From assembly GCA_030374765.1 (NCBI GenBank), contig JARGXX010000031.1, positions 124,001 to 188,000 of the forward strand: a stretch of 64,000 nt of DNA, read 5' to 3'. The stretch comes from Agarophyton chilense (taxonomy: Eukaryota; Rhodophyta; Florideophyceae; Gracilariales; Gracilariaceae). Shown one piece after another: positions 52,657-62,511 of this stretch (positions are counted from its first letter, which is position 1; the number at the start of each line of letters is the position of its first letter). The position numbers were made by a program, and so were the translations under genes. Under the pieces are notes generated by a model, which was not told the origin of the DNA, made no database searches, and saw only the letters and a program-made list of their open reading frames with translations.

Positions 52657-53832
52657 ATGTCGCAGCCGCAGCGGAGCGACGCCTTCGCCGAGGCCGAGGC
52701 CGAGGCCGTCGAGGCGGCGCAGGCCGTCGAGGCCGTCACCGTCGCAAGTGAAGGCGACGCGCGGGGCAATGGAATGACTTTGGAGCAGCGCGTGGCGCTC
52801 ATCATGTCGGTTGGCGAGGAATGCCACACCGAGCACGCGCTGCGAATGTTGCTGGCCAACAAACCCGCGCCGCCGGTGTGCTACGACGGCTTTGAGCCGT
52901 CGGGGCGCATGCACATCGCCCAGGGAATTCAGAAGAGCATCAACGTCAACAAGCTCACCGCCGCCGGCTGCCACTTTGTGTTTTGGGTCGCCGATTGGTT
53001 TGCACAGCTCAACAACAAGATGGGCGGCGATCTCAAGAAGATCCGCGTCGTGGGGGAGTACTTTATCGAGGTGTGGAAGGCGTGCGGCATGAACATGCGC
53101 TACGTGACCTTTCTGTGGGCGTCTCACGAAATCAACAAGCGTTCCGACGAGTATTGGACGCGCGTCATGGACATTGCGCGACTCAACAGCGTGTCACGCA
53201 TCAAGCGCTGTTGCACCATCATGGGCCGTGGCGAGGGCGACGAGCTTTCGGCTGCGCAAATCATGTACCCGTGCATGCAGTGCGCCGATATATTCTTCCT
53301 CAAAGCCGACATCTGTCAGTTGGGCATGGACCAGAGAAAGGTGAACATGCTGGCCAGGGAGTACTGTGAGCAGCGCACACCCAAGATCAAGAACAAGCCC
53401 ATCATTCTGTCGCACCACATGATGCCGGGACTCAAACAGGGGCAGGCCAAGATGAGCAAGAGCGACCCGTCAAGCGCCATCTTCATGGAGGACTCGGTAC
53501 AGGAGGTCAACTCCAAGATCAAGGGCGCCTTTTGTCCGGAGCGAGAGCTGCAGCAAAACCCTGTGCTGGAGTACGTGCAGTACCTGGTGTTCCCAAAGTT
53601 GGGAGAGTTGAGCGTGTCGCGCAGCGACGCCAACGGCGGCGACAAGACGTACCACACGTTTGAGCAGTTGCAGACGGAATTTGGCAGCGGCGCGCTGCAT
53701 CCCGGCGACCTCAAGCCGGCCGTGGCGCGCGCCATCAACCGCATGCTCCAGCCGGTGCGCGATCACTTCAAGAAGGACGCGCACGCGAAAAAACTGCTGG
53801 CTCAAGTGAAGCGCTACAAGACCACCAAGTAA
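52657..53832 (+). CDS. Cytosolic tyrosyl-tRNA synthetase
   Basis: 391 aa class I aminoacyl-tRNA synthetase charging tRNA-Tyr, of the archaeal/eukaryotic type. An in-frame TAG at 52651 and ATG at 52657 fix the start. After an Ala/Glu-rich N-terminal 40 residues come 'YDGFEPSGRMHIAQG' (HIGH-type site at about 81-90), 'HFVFWVADWFAQLNNKMGGD', 'ARLNSVSRIKRCCTIMGRGE', 'YPCMQCADIFFLKADICQLG', 'DQRKVNMLARE' and 'AKMSKSDP' (KMSKS at 265-269). The short form lacks the C-terminal EMAPII-like domain of animal enzymes. Stops of this gene and its convergent neighbour are 38 bp apart, and a poly(A)-like 'aataaa' overlaps its stop. Confidence 0.97.
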   Translation: MSQPQRSDAFAEAEAEAVEAAQAVEAVTVASEGDARGNGMTLEQRVALIMSVGEECHTEHALRMLLANKPAPPVCYDGFEPSGRMHIAQGIQKSINVNKLTAAGCHFVFWVADWFAQLNNKMGGDLKKIRVVGEYFIEVWKACGMNMRYVTFLWASHEINKRSDEYWTRVMDIARLNSVSRIKRCCTIMGRGEGDELSAAQIMYPCMQCADIFFLKADICQLGMDQRKVNMLAREYCEQRTPKIKNKPIILSHHMMPGLKQGQAKMSKSDPSSAIFMEDSVQEVNSKIKGAFCPERELQQNPVLEYVQYLVFPKLGELSVSRSDANGGDKTYHTFEQLQTEFGSGALHPGDLKPAVARAINRMLQPVRDHFKKDAHAKKLLAQVKRYKTTK

Positions 53833-53870
53833 TAAAAACAACAGTCGTAACGGAGCGCGTTTACCCCCTA

Positions 53871-55136
53871 TCAAATAAGCGGAACAGTACTGCGTGCGTG
53901 TGACATGAAGTTGCGTGCGTCATCATAGTAGTCGTCGTCGTCGTCGTCGTCGTCAAAGCCGTCGAAGCTGTCGTGGTAGTCGTCGGGGTAGTCGTCGTCG
54001 GCGTCGTCAAGGTACTCGTCGAAACAGTCAAGCTGGAGGTGCGGGGGCGCGGAGGCGCGGAACGGCACACGCGACGCAATGCTGACGCCGTCCGCGCATT
54101 TGGAGCGCGCGTGACCGCTGCCGCTTGTCTTGAGCACGCCACAGCGACTACATCTCTTCGCGCGATCCACGCTGGCCGCGTGGCGCATGACAGCACCATG
54201 GGCGTCCTCACACGTCGCGGACCACGACAAGGACGGTGACAAGGACGGTGACAGCGACGACGACGCGGACCGCAAGGGAAAGCGCTCCACATGGGGCGTA
54301 GTTGGCGACACAGGCCGCGGTCTGGCGCGCTTGACGGGGCGTTGAGCAGTCGTGAAGCGTTGCACCAGCGAGTAGTGCGCGTTGCGCGTGGCCTCGCAGT
54401 GGTCCACGTGGTGGGCGGCGGCGGCGAGATGGGCCATGCGATGCAGCACGTGCATTCGAAGCGCGTGTGCGGCGGCGGAGGGCGCGATGGGCGGTGGTGA
54501 CGGTGGCAGCTCGCGAGAAAAGACGCGCATGGCAAAGTGCGTGATTCGCTGCGCGTCATGCGCGGTGGTGGCGGTGCGGTACGGCGGGCGGCGTTGACGA
54601 CGACGATCGCTGGTGTCTTGGGCGTGGACGTGCGACTGGGGCACGGCGGCGGCGGCGGCGGCGGCGGCAGACGACGTCGACGTCGACGTGGTGGACAATG
54701 ATGATGACGACGACAAGGACGACGACGACGTTCCCCACATGTTGCGGCGATGCATGAGCAATTCCAGCAGCACTGCGGCCAGTGCGCCGGAAAGCGCGCG
54801 CTGTTCCAAGAGACGCGCGGCCGGCGGCGACAGCGCGAACAAACGCGTTTCACACAAGGTGTGACACACGCGCTCCGTGGCGCGATACGGCGGCGGCAGC
54901 GGCAAAGAATTGAGCGTGGCGGCGTGGCGAGCCCGCTTGTACGCGTGCGTGAAGAGCACGAAGAGCAGTGAGTTTTCCAAACGACCGTTCTGCACGGCCA
55001 CGATGAGACGCATGATATGCTGTCGCTCATTGTCTCGATAACTCTGTCCCGTGGCGCGCGAGCGCGCCAGACGGTCGGACGACGGCGCAGACGCGGGGGC
55101 GGGGTGTGATGCGGATGCGCTACATAACGACGACGA

Positions 55137-55168
<32 letters not shown>

Positions 55169-55301
55169 GCGACAAACTCGAGGTGGACTGCGGGGGGCGG
55201 TGCGTCTTCTGAATGCGCAGACTGGGCGGAAACGGGGGCCGACGCGGCGCGGCGGCGCGGCGCGCGCGCGACACAGACGACGACGCAGCGAAGGCGGGCA
55301 T
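53871..55301 (-). CDS. Low-complexity protein with zinc-knuckle-like motif
   Basis: 476 aa from the only good ATG (55301); the open frame extends to 55565 without another Met. N-terminal repeats include four tandem Leu-Ser-Pro units encoded by a 9-bp repeat. A middle region (about 95-210) looks ordered: 'DNERQHIMRLIVAVQNGRLE', 'SLLFVLFTHAYKRA', 'RLFALSPPAARLLEQRAL' and 'GALAAVLLELLMHRRNMW' read like amphipathic helices. Poly-Ser and poly-Ala tracts follow. At about 384-402, 'CSRCGVLKTSGSGHARSKC' has the C-x2-C-x9-H-x4-C spacing of a zinc knuckle. The tail is extremely acidic (a run of eight Asp, many DD pairs). Possibly a nucleic-acid-binding regulator; unrecognised family. Confidence 0.6.
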
Positions 55302-55303
55302 GC

Positions 55304-55365
55304 GATGCGGGCGGAGTGCGACGCGGGCGGAGTGCGACGCGGGCGGGATGCGACGGGGCAGATGC
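55304..55365. repeat. 16-bp tandem repeat, about 3.9 copies
   Basis: Units 'gacgcgggcggagtgc' at 55304, 55320, 55336 and (shortened) 55352, immediately 5' of the zinc-knuckle gene's ATG. Confidence 0.9.
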
Positions 55366-55677
55366 GCGCGCCGACAGGCTCGCCGGAGGAGGAGGTAATA
55401 CGGAGGAACGAGGCAATGCGGAACGAGGAGGTAATAACAAGAGAGCTGGCAGCCAGCAGCGGGCGGCGGTTGAAACGCGTTGCGCTCCGAAGGCGACCAA
55501 ACTGCGGCGCGTGCTGTTTGGCGCAGACGCGCGCCCCGCCGCCGTCTTACAGCGCGCGCGCGCACCGAGCGCGTGCCAACACGCCGTCCACGGGGTACAC
55601 GGTGTCCCCGTGGTACACGGTGTCCCCGCCGTCCCCGCCGTCCACGCCGTCCACGGGTTACACGGTGGGATGCACAT

Positions 55678-55718
55678 CATCCATGGCGACCACGTCATCC
55701 ATGGCGACCACGTCATCC
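55678..55718. repeat. 18-bp tandem repeat, 2.3 copies
   Basis: 'catccatggcgaccacgt' at 55678-55695 and 55696-55713, then a partial third copy. Flanked on the left by looser 'ccacggtgtcccc' type repeats (about 55585-55660). Confidence 0.9.
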
Positions 55719-56410
55719 ACACGTGCCACGTGGTCCACGCAATACACGCAGCGCGCTCGGCACGCTTTAGCCCTAAACAGCACGCGGCACAACAATCTCG
55801 CGGCGCAAAGCAAAGCTGAAAAACAAAAAAAAAAGGCGCACAAAGCACGCAACACCAAAAAAAAGTGATAAAAATCTCGCAATGCGCAAGATATGTGTAT
55901 GATGGGGGCACCCAGATAAGATAGAAAAGAACAAAAACATACGCCGCCGCACGCGCTGTGTGGTGGTGCATCTCACGGCGCGGGCGCCGCGGCGCGTCGG
56001 GGGGGCGTGGAGGCTGCGAGCACGCACGCGGGGCGCACGTCGCGCGCACGACACACGCGCACATATCTCTCATATCTACGCACACGCGCCCGCGCGCGCC
56101 AGCTGCGCAGGAAATGTGCGCCACGCGCGCCACAGTCCCCGCCGCCCACAGCCCACCGCCCCCACCGCCCCCACCGCCCACCGCCTTAGCATGCGCCCTG
56201 CCCGCCGTCTCGCCACCACCGCCCCGTCTTCGTCGTCGTCGTCGTCGTCGTCTTCGTCGTCGTCGTCATCCTTGTCTTCTTCTTCGTCGTCGTCGTCGCC
56301 TCCGACTCCCGCGCCGCCGCCGCCCGGCTGGTCCGCGTTGCTCGCCGCCCTGCAGGTACGTCCAGTCGCGCCACGGCGCGCACAGCCGCCCGCGTCAAAA
56401 ATCACCGCCC

Positions 56411-56417
56411 TATAAAA
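56411..56417 (+). promoter_or_regulatory. TATA box of F-box/vWA gene
   Basis: TATAAAA, 183 bases before the ATG at 56594, in otherwise GC-rich sequence. Confidence 0.5.
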
Positions 56418-56593
56418 CGGCCCGCAGCTCACCGCGCCGCACTCTCCTCCGTCGCCCCACCTCGCGCCACTCCCGCCAGCTCGTCTTCACCTCGCTGCCC
56501 CCGCTGCTGCTCTGCGCTCTTCCCTTCGTACGTCCCCGTCGCCCCGTCCTACACACGCTACCCATCGCGCCCACCGCGCCGAGCCCTCCCGCC

Positions 56594-57727
56594 ATGGCCC
56601 AGCCCTGCGCCCTGTCGGCCGCGCCCGCCCCACCGACGCCGCCGTCCCCGCCGCCCCCATCGTCGACGTCGTCGTCGTCGTCGCCGTCGGACACATCCTA
56701 CCCAAACAACCGCAAGTGCTCGCCGCCAGACACCGCCCCGTCTCCCTTCGACCTCACCGCCCTGCCCGACGAGCTCATAGCCATGTGCTACGCCCACCTG
56801 CCCGCCCCCGACCTCGTCGCCCTCGAGCACGTCTCCCGTCGTCTGCGCCACCTCATTGCGTACGACGCCGTGTGCTGGCGCCGCTGCACCTTCACGCGTT
56901 GGGGCCATCTCACCACCAACTCCGTCCTACTCCCCGCGGCCGCCCGCCACGCCGGTACTTGGAAGCACCTCTACTCCGAGAAGGCCCTGTGCGACGCCAA
57001 CAGCGCCCCGTGGCTCGCCCTCTGTCACAGCGAGAAGCTCGCCATTCTCGACATCATCAAGCGCCGCCCCACCCACCCGCTCACCCCCCCCAAGTGGCCC
57101 GCTGCCGCTGCCCCACCCCACCCCGCCACCCCCCCGCCACACAACCCCTCCCCGCTCTCCGCCTTCTCCTCCCCCGTCAGCGTCATGTCCCCCAGCCCCG
57201 CCTCCGTCTTCGACTGCATCAACATCGTCCTGCTTGTCGACGCCAGTTCCAGCGTCACCGACGACGACTTTGATGCCATGAAGAGTTTTGCCCGCACTCT
57301 GCTCCTCAGTCTGCGCAACACCCACCCCAACTCCGCCGTCGCTGTCATCCAGTTCAACCAGCACCCCAAAATCGAGATTTCCCTCACCCCCGTCTCCAAG
57401 CCAAAGCTCTCCACCGCCATTGACAACATGGAGCAGCTCATGGGCAGCACCGACATTGCCGCCCCCATCCGCAGGGCGAGGGAGATCCTCGCTGAGGAGG
57501 CCGGCCCCGGCGACCGAGCCATCGTCCTCCTCACCGACGGCCAGACCCACGCAGACGAGCTACATGAGAGCGAAAAAGAGGCCCGCAAGGCCTACGACCA
57601 GGTCGGCGCCAGGATGTTCACCCTCGGTGTCGGCCGTGACGTCGACGAGAGCGGGCTCAGCCGCGTGGCTTCCGGCTCTGACGGCGGCATGAACTTCACC
57701 CTCCGACGCCTCGGATGCGCCAAGTAA
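56594..57727 (+). CDS. F-box plus von Willebrand factor A domain protein
   Basis: 377 aa from the ATG at 56594 (Kozak-like gccATGg). The frame is open further upstream but only through repeat-derived sequence. After a Pro/Ser-rich start, residues about 51-105 are an F-box: 'LTALPDELIAMCYAHLPAPD' then 'LVALEHVSRRLRHLIAYDAV' and 'CWRRCTF'. F-boxes bind SKP1 in SCF ubiquitin ligases. A Pro-rich linker (160-205) leads to a vWA domain with a complete metal (MIDAS) site: DASSS (D216, S218, S220), Thr in 'MGSTDIAAPIR', and Asp in 'VLLTDGQTH'. It ends 'MFTLGVGRDVDESGLSRVAS'. The vWA domain could act as the substrate-binding part of the ligase. The domain pair is unusual. Confidence 0.88.
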   Translation: MAQPCALSAAPAPPTPPSPPPPSSTSSSSSPSDTSYPNNRKCSPPDTAPSPFDLTALPDELIAMCYAHLPAPDLVALEHVSRRLRHLIAYDAVCWRRCTFTRWGHLTTNSVLLPAAARHAGTWKHLYSEKALCDANSAPWLALCHSEKLAILDIIKRRPTHPLTPPKWPAAAAPPHPATPPPHNPSPLSAFSSPVSVMSPSPASVFDCINIVLLVDASSSVTDDDFDAMKSFARTLLLSLRNTHPNSAVAVIQFNQHPKIEISLTPVSKPKLSTAIDNMEQLMGSTDIAAPIRRAREILAEEAGPGDRAIVLLTDGQTHADELHESEKEARKAYDQVGARMFTLGVGRDVDESGLSRVASGSDGGMNFTLRRLGCAK

Positions 57728-58034
57728 CCAACCAAACGGCTCCGTCAATTTCTTCTTGTCCACTGCCCTGTGTTTGTGTGCATCTCATCAGTCTCTTAGA
57801 TTCATTTGTTCCATATTCTCCCTCCTGTCTCATTCACCATCTGCCGCTTGCCTGTGTCTTTTCAAATTATGTATCATTCTATCAAGCAAAAGCGCAACCG
57901 TTTGTCCCTCTTGCGCACGGAGTTAGTAGCCCGCTTTCCATTTGTGTTAGTACCCAACGCAGTAAACGCACCACACAGCCCATCACTCCCACTCCCACCC
58001 TCCATGCACTGCACGCACGCACGCCTACCTTAGC

Positions 58035-58400
58035 TCACCCCTCAGACACATTTCCAAACACCCGGCTCAAGGCGCCCACCGCTGAGCACGCCGCCGTATT
58101 CACCACGAACAGCCGCGGCGACGCACGCATGCGAAGCGCCGAGAAACTGCCCGCCGTGGCCCCGGCCACCGCCCCGGCCACCGCGTCAGACCCAGAGCGT
58201 CGTAGCGCGCACAAACAGCCCGAGTAAATGGCGAGGAATGCTGCAAAGTCCAACGCGTTTGTGCGCACGCTTCGCAGCAAATGAGGCCGTGTGGCTGTGC
58301 CTATCGCCCATAGCGTCCCTAGCGCCGCCCCGCGAATCGCAGAGTCCACTGCTTGCGCGCTGCACGTCGTGTCTGGCGCGCGTACCGCCCCGCCCGCCAT
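58035..58400 (-). CDS. Small Tim17/Tim22/Tim23-like membrane protein
   Basis: 121 aa. Pattern 'RTNALDFAAFLAIYSGCLCA' then 'LRRSGSDAVAGAVAGATAGS' resembles the glycine-zipper helices and Arg/Asp loop of the Tim17/22/23 (and related PMP24/OEP16-type) superfamily. Three or four short hydrophobic helices with small-residue spacing are visible. Such proteins sit in mitochondrial, plastid-envelope or peroxisomal membranes as translocase or channel parts. Which branch applies cannot be told by eye. The ATG at 58400 is in a good context (gccATGg). Convergent with the F-box/vWA gene (307 bp). Confidence 0.6.
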   Translation of the reverse strand: MAGGAVRAPDTTCSAQAVDSAIRGAALGTLWAIGTATRPHLLRSVRTNALDFAAFLAIYSGCLCALRRSGSDAVAGAVAGATAGSFSALRMRASPRLFVVNTAACSAVGALSRVFGNVSEG

Positions 58401-59869
58401 GGCGCGTACGAGATTTGAGAGGCGTGGCGCGGAGACTTGACCGCCGTCGCGGGGATGGGGGCGCTAGCGTGGGCGCTTGCTGCGGCGATGGTGAAGAACT
58501 CCAATGGTTGACAGCGCCGATGATTGAGTGTAGTACTGGTTCAAATCGGCGATGCGCTTCTCGTCGGCTCGCCGTCGCTATTAAGTTTTAACCTGCGCGG
58601 CGGCGGCGGCGGCGGCGGCGGCGGAGGCGGCGGCTTGCCCAATTGCGCGCCGAGATGCACCACATTCTCGCGCCTTGGCCAATTGGAACGGGGCGACTTG
58701 CGCACGTGTGCGCGCATTGCGCGCGCCACGACAATTGCCCCCACCGCCGTGCCCAAGCTGACATCTCTGATGCCACGCTCTCGATGTGGGCGCTGCGCTC
58801 CTTCGTTGCCACGTTTTGACGCTTTTGGCACTGGTGGGCGGTCGCGATCACCGTCGGCTGGCTGCTTGGGCACTTACAGCCCAGTGTGACTGCAAGTGAG
58901 GCATGGCACAGGGAGCGCGTTTTCGACAACGTCCCTCGTCGCTGGCTAGCTGATGCCATCAAGACACGGCGTGACGGGGATAAGGATACTTTGAAGCGTT
59001 CAATCTCCAAGAGCGGTGACTGTCAGTGTTTGAACTGGGGTTCACTCCATACAGGAAACGCGCTGAAAGACACGGTCATGCTCACCACAGGCTTGTTTGT
59101 TGCGATGAAAACCGTCCCCGCACTCGGCACCGGATTACAGGAAGCAACATTCGCAAAGGGTTGGAAACAAGTTACAGGCATTGATGAGCCCGGCTGCCGG
59201 AGCTAGGTATGCGCAAAAGAGAATCGAGCAACGAGCTGGGGTGGCGTGTAAATGATCTTGAAGAATGTTCCCTCATGGAAAAGGGCAACGAGCTGAGTGT
59301 GTGAGAGAGAACACGCATGGAACGAGCGCTGCACCCGACATTGGCACGCGGCAACACGATGGTGGGAGGGGTGCGTCCCGCAACGACGAATATCCCGACC
59401 GCATCTTCGGCTGGCGGCAGCCAATCACGGTGCGACGTGCCTTTCGAGCGTGCTGATTGGGTGATAGAGGTAGGAGAGCACGTGGAGTATCGCCATCGGC
59501 GAGGAATGCAAAGTAGACACAAAGTTCAACCTTCGACGCTCTCTAGCGTCCAACCCACAACGCGCTCGTGTCGATGACTGACCACGTCTCCGCCGCGCGC
59601 GCTCCGTGCCCTCTCCCGCCGCGCGCGCCCCCGCGCTACACGAAATCGCACCGTCATTCGCGTGCTTGCGTGGCGGTGCGCATGCTCCCCCGTTGCTGTT
59701 CCGCTTGCTTTAGACCGCCGACGGCATGCGGCAACACCGACTGACACTGCATTGTGTGTTCCCCGCCGCAGCCACCTGCCAACGAAATGCGCCCTCAATC
59801 GGGTAACCACAATTCACTCGCCCAAGTGCGAGCCTGCGCCAAATGCCGCTGTTCTCTTCCGCCCACCGC
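58401..59869. other. Intergenic, GC-rich then mixed
   Basis: A GGC-trinucleotide run lies at about 58600-58634. CCAATTG words lie at 58639 and 58679, with CAATTG at 58732. No supported gene. Confidence 0.45.
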
Positions 59870-59876
59870 TATAAAG
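59870..59876 (+). promoter_or_regulatory. TATA box, probable PP2C promoter
   Basis: TATAAAG, 484 bases before the PP2C ATG. The intervening sequence is C/T-rich, like a long leader, and contains upstream ATGs. Confidence 0.4.
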
Positions 59877-60353
59877 CCGCTGCCTTTTGCCTTGGCAAAC
59901 CCTTTCCAGCACGCTTCTACCTTCACCGCACTCTTGTCATCATTCGCTCTTTCTTTTGACTCTCCTTGCAAGTGTTCTCGTGCTTTCCAATCAATTTCTG
60001 TCCGCTGCCCTTTCTTCTTGCCTTGTGTCGTTCCTTCAGCTTTCGAATACATTTTTCAAGCCACCTCTTCTTCAGCCACGTCCGCTTCTACCGTCCGACA
60101 ATAGGCCGAGTGTTGAATTTGTAGCCAAGCTTTTCGACTCCCGAGAAGCCTTTGCTTTCATTAACCCCATTCAACTATTGCGCTTGGCCTCTGCTTGCCC
60201 CAGATCCACTCTTCGAACTCAACACAAGAAACGATCTCTCGCAAATTGAGCCACTATCTCGCTCCGCCGGCTTTTGATACCATCCATAACAAACAATCAT
60301 TTATTCCTCGCTATTTGCTCACTCAAGAAACGTAACCTCAAGCTTTGCCAAAC

Positions 60354-61350
60354 ATGTTCCGCAACGTCTTGCATCAACTTTTCTCGCTTACCACCGCCAC
60401 AAGCTCCACAAAATCCGTTATGGGAACCATGCATCGGGCAGATAATATCCCGAACCAGGATAGCTCATTCATCCTGCACTCACCCGAAGCAGATTCCCAG
60501 CCGCGCCGACCGAAAAGTCGTGCCGGCGTTCGGGGCATGTTCGCCATCGGCGTATTTGATGGTCACGGTCCCAAAGGACACGAGGCAAGTGCCCTGGCCG
60601 CCCAGCGCATGCAATTCGCTCTTACTCGCATCTCAGACGACCGCAAAGACTTGTCCTTGGAGCAAACCGTGAAGACGGCCTTCGCTGAGGTTACGGCTGC
60701 GCTCAATTCAGCTCCGTGCAGCAAGGACAGTGGTACCACTGGCTCGGTAGTTGCCGTGAGGAACGATGACGTCGTGGTGGCGAACGTCGGCGATTCGGCC
60801 GTTTACTGTGTATCCCGCTCCAGGTGGACTCGCCGTCCCAGAGTGAATTACATCAGTCCCATGCACAGGCCGACGAACCCCGCCGAAGCTGAGCGCATCA
60901 AACTGAGCGGCGGCCAGGTCCAAGACGGATATGTCGTGGACTCACATTGTACAATGGTAAGTTGAACTGTCTTTTCTCCTTCTCTTTCACACCATTCGCC
61001 AGTTGCCAGTCTCGTCGCTAACCTGTTGCCGAACATCCTACCCTGAATCCTTTTCCTGTTCTCGCGCGAAGGGAATCGGAGTGAGCCGCACCATCGGAGA
61101 CCGGGACATGGGTCAATATGGATGCATACCGGACCCCACGTTCCACAGCTTCCAGTTGCAGCGAAGGGACTATACCTTCGTCATCGCCACTGATGGACTG
61201 TGGGACGTGCCCCAATTAGATGGCGAGCAGGTCGTCCTGTCAGCGACCAGAGGGCTGGGTGTCACCCCCCAGCAGGTCTGCAAGCGGCTGCAAAAGAAAG
61301 CCAAAGATCCAAGCGACGATTGTACTGTAGCCTGTATGATAGTGGTGTAG
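60354..61350 (+). CDS. PP2C-type protein phosphatase (two exons)
   Basis: CDS is join(60354..60956,61072..61350), 293 aa. A Mn/Mg-dependent Ser/Thr phosphatase. Exon 1 has 'NIPNQDSSFI' (motif 1), 'FAIGVFDGHGPKGHEAS' (motif 2, the metal-binding DGHG), and 'GTTGSVVAV' and 'VVVANVGDSAVYC'. The 115-nt phase-0 intron (GTAAGT to CGAAG) follows 'HCTM'. Exon 2 starts 'GIGVSRTIGDRDMGQYG' (the 'lavsRaiGD' motif) and carries 'FVIATDGLWDVPQL', with the second catalytic Asp, and 'DDCTVACMIV' (the DN/DD-x-T motif; Asn replaced by Asp). The catalytic set is essentially complete. The chosen ATG has no targeting signal. Confidence 0.93.
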
Positions 61351-62511
61351 ATATGGCGCAGTACATCGTGCGAGATCTTGTGGTATTTTTTTTGTTAATG
61401 GTTTCTTCTTCCGTAATCAACGTATGCTTCCCATTGACATAATTCCTGTCAGCCCACTAGTTGCACAGGACAACTATTTTCTTGCACTGCTCTGCTCAAG
61501 TTGTTTGAAAACTGGTGCATGACACAGCATGGTGATGGGTGTGTTCCAAAACAATACCATACATCCATACATCCATGACCCGCGAGAATGTTCTTTTGAA
61601 GTATCGTGCGGGAGAGAGAAGAACCGAGTCGTTGGCAACAATGAAACGACAGGCGATGTTCGCAGAGGGGCCCTGATGTTGCTCATTAAGGGTGCCCTAA
61701 GGTTCTCTCTTGTTCCTCAAGAATCGTAAGGACCGCAAGCCCACCTCACCCTCACATGGGGAACTGGTAAGAGAATTCAAAGAATGCCGATATCAATCGT
61801 CTCCCATTTCGCAGTCAGCATTCCCACTGGACACTTGAGCAGTAGCATCTGTACAGTGCAATCTCTCCAGTTGGTGAAAGCTACATTTCAGAAGTTGAGG
61901 AGATGGTGATTGAACTGACCTCGGCTGAATTGAATCTGCCCCAGTTCTCGAAAGAGAGTCTAAGATCTCGAGTTCGGCAAGACTATGGGGTGTTTGCGCG
62001 AGTCTGGAGAATGTGAACTGGACATCGTAAGGAGTCTGGATTGCACATGAGTTCCATATTCCAGGCTCCCACGCATGACACGTATACTCCTGAGCCGCAC
62101 GTTTCCCAACCTGCGACACAATCACACATGAAGTCACCCTATGTATGGCGTCGAGTACCGTCCAAAAAAGCCTGAAATTAGAAAAATGTTTGCTTTGGAA
62201 ACCATCCTTCTTTTTCCCGTAACTCGAAGAATATCCATTCCTTTTTCTATCTGTTGAGCTAAAGTTTTTCGTGTCAATGAGACGAAGACAAAGATGAGCA
62301 GAAGGCGCCATTTTCGAAATGACAAGCACTGGTAGCAAATAAAAACCTAGTTGATTCCAACATCTTGTTCAGCATCAGTCACATGACAACATGCAATTGC
62401 GCTGGCTTTTACTTTCCCGCGACTAGTTGACCTCTTTCCTCTGTACAACTTCTATCTCAAAGATGAAGACAAGATCTAAGGAGAGAAATATGCGCACATC
62501 AAATCATTTTT
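61351..62511. other. Intergenic, one doubtful minus-strand ORF
   Basis: No strong gene. Start of the transposon-bearing right end. Confidence 0.4.
61793..62311 (-). CDS. Doubtful hypothetical ORF
   Basis: 172 aa from the ATG at 62311. Composition is ordinary and the frame is uninterrupted, but I see no domain. An overlapping frame (62134-62325) begins with a signal-like hydrophobic stretch ('LLLIFVFVSLTRKTLAQQ'), so the real exon structure, if any, is unclear. Confidence 0.25.
   Translation of the reverse strand: MAPSAHLCLRLIDTKNFSSTDRKRNGYSSSYGKKKDGFQSKHFSNFRLFWTVLDAIHRVTSCVIVSQVGKRAAQEYTCHAWEPGIWNSCAIQTPYDVQFTFSRLAQTPHSLAELEILDSLSRTGADSIQPRSVQSPSPQLLKCSFHQLERLHCTDATAQVSSGNADCEMGDD

Larger units (their letters stand above)
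55302..56593. promoter_or_regulatory. GC-rich divergent region packed with tandem repeats
   Basis: Lies between the starts of the zinc-knuckle and F-box/vWA genes. It includes 16-bp repeats at 55304-55365, 18-bp repeats at 55678-55713, a tcg-trinucleotide run near 56226-56300, and TATAAAA at 56411-56417. Several long ORFs on both strands here are repeat artefacts. Confidence 0.6.

Noticed and set aside
53861-55030. 389-codon minus-strand ORF in another frame of the zinc-knuckle gene.
   Set aside because: Arg/Pro/Thr repeats from CG-rich trinucleotides. The chosen frame has the knuckle, ordered helices and an ATG.
55120-56181. Overlapping long ORFs on both strands in the repeat-rich GC region (up to 353 codons).
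   Set aside because: Their residues are repeat translations (Trp-Thr-Trp, Ala-Ala-Val runs) with no domain, and they mask two divergent promoters.
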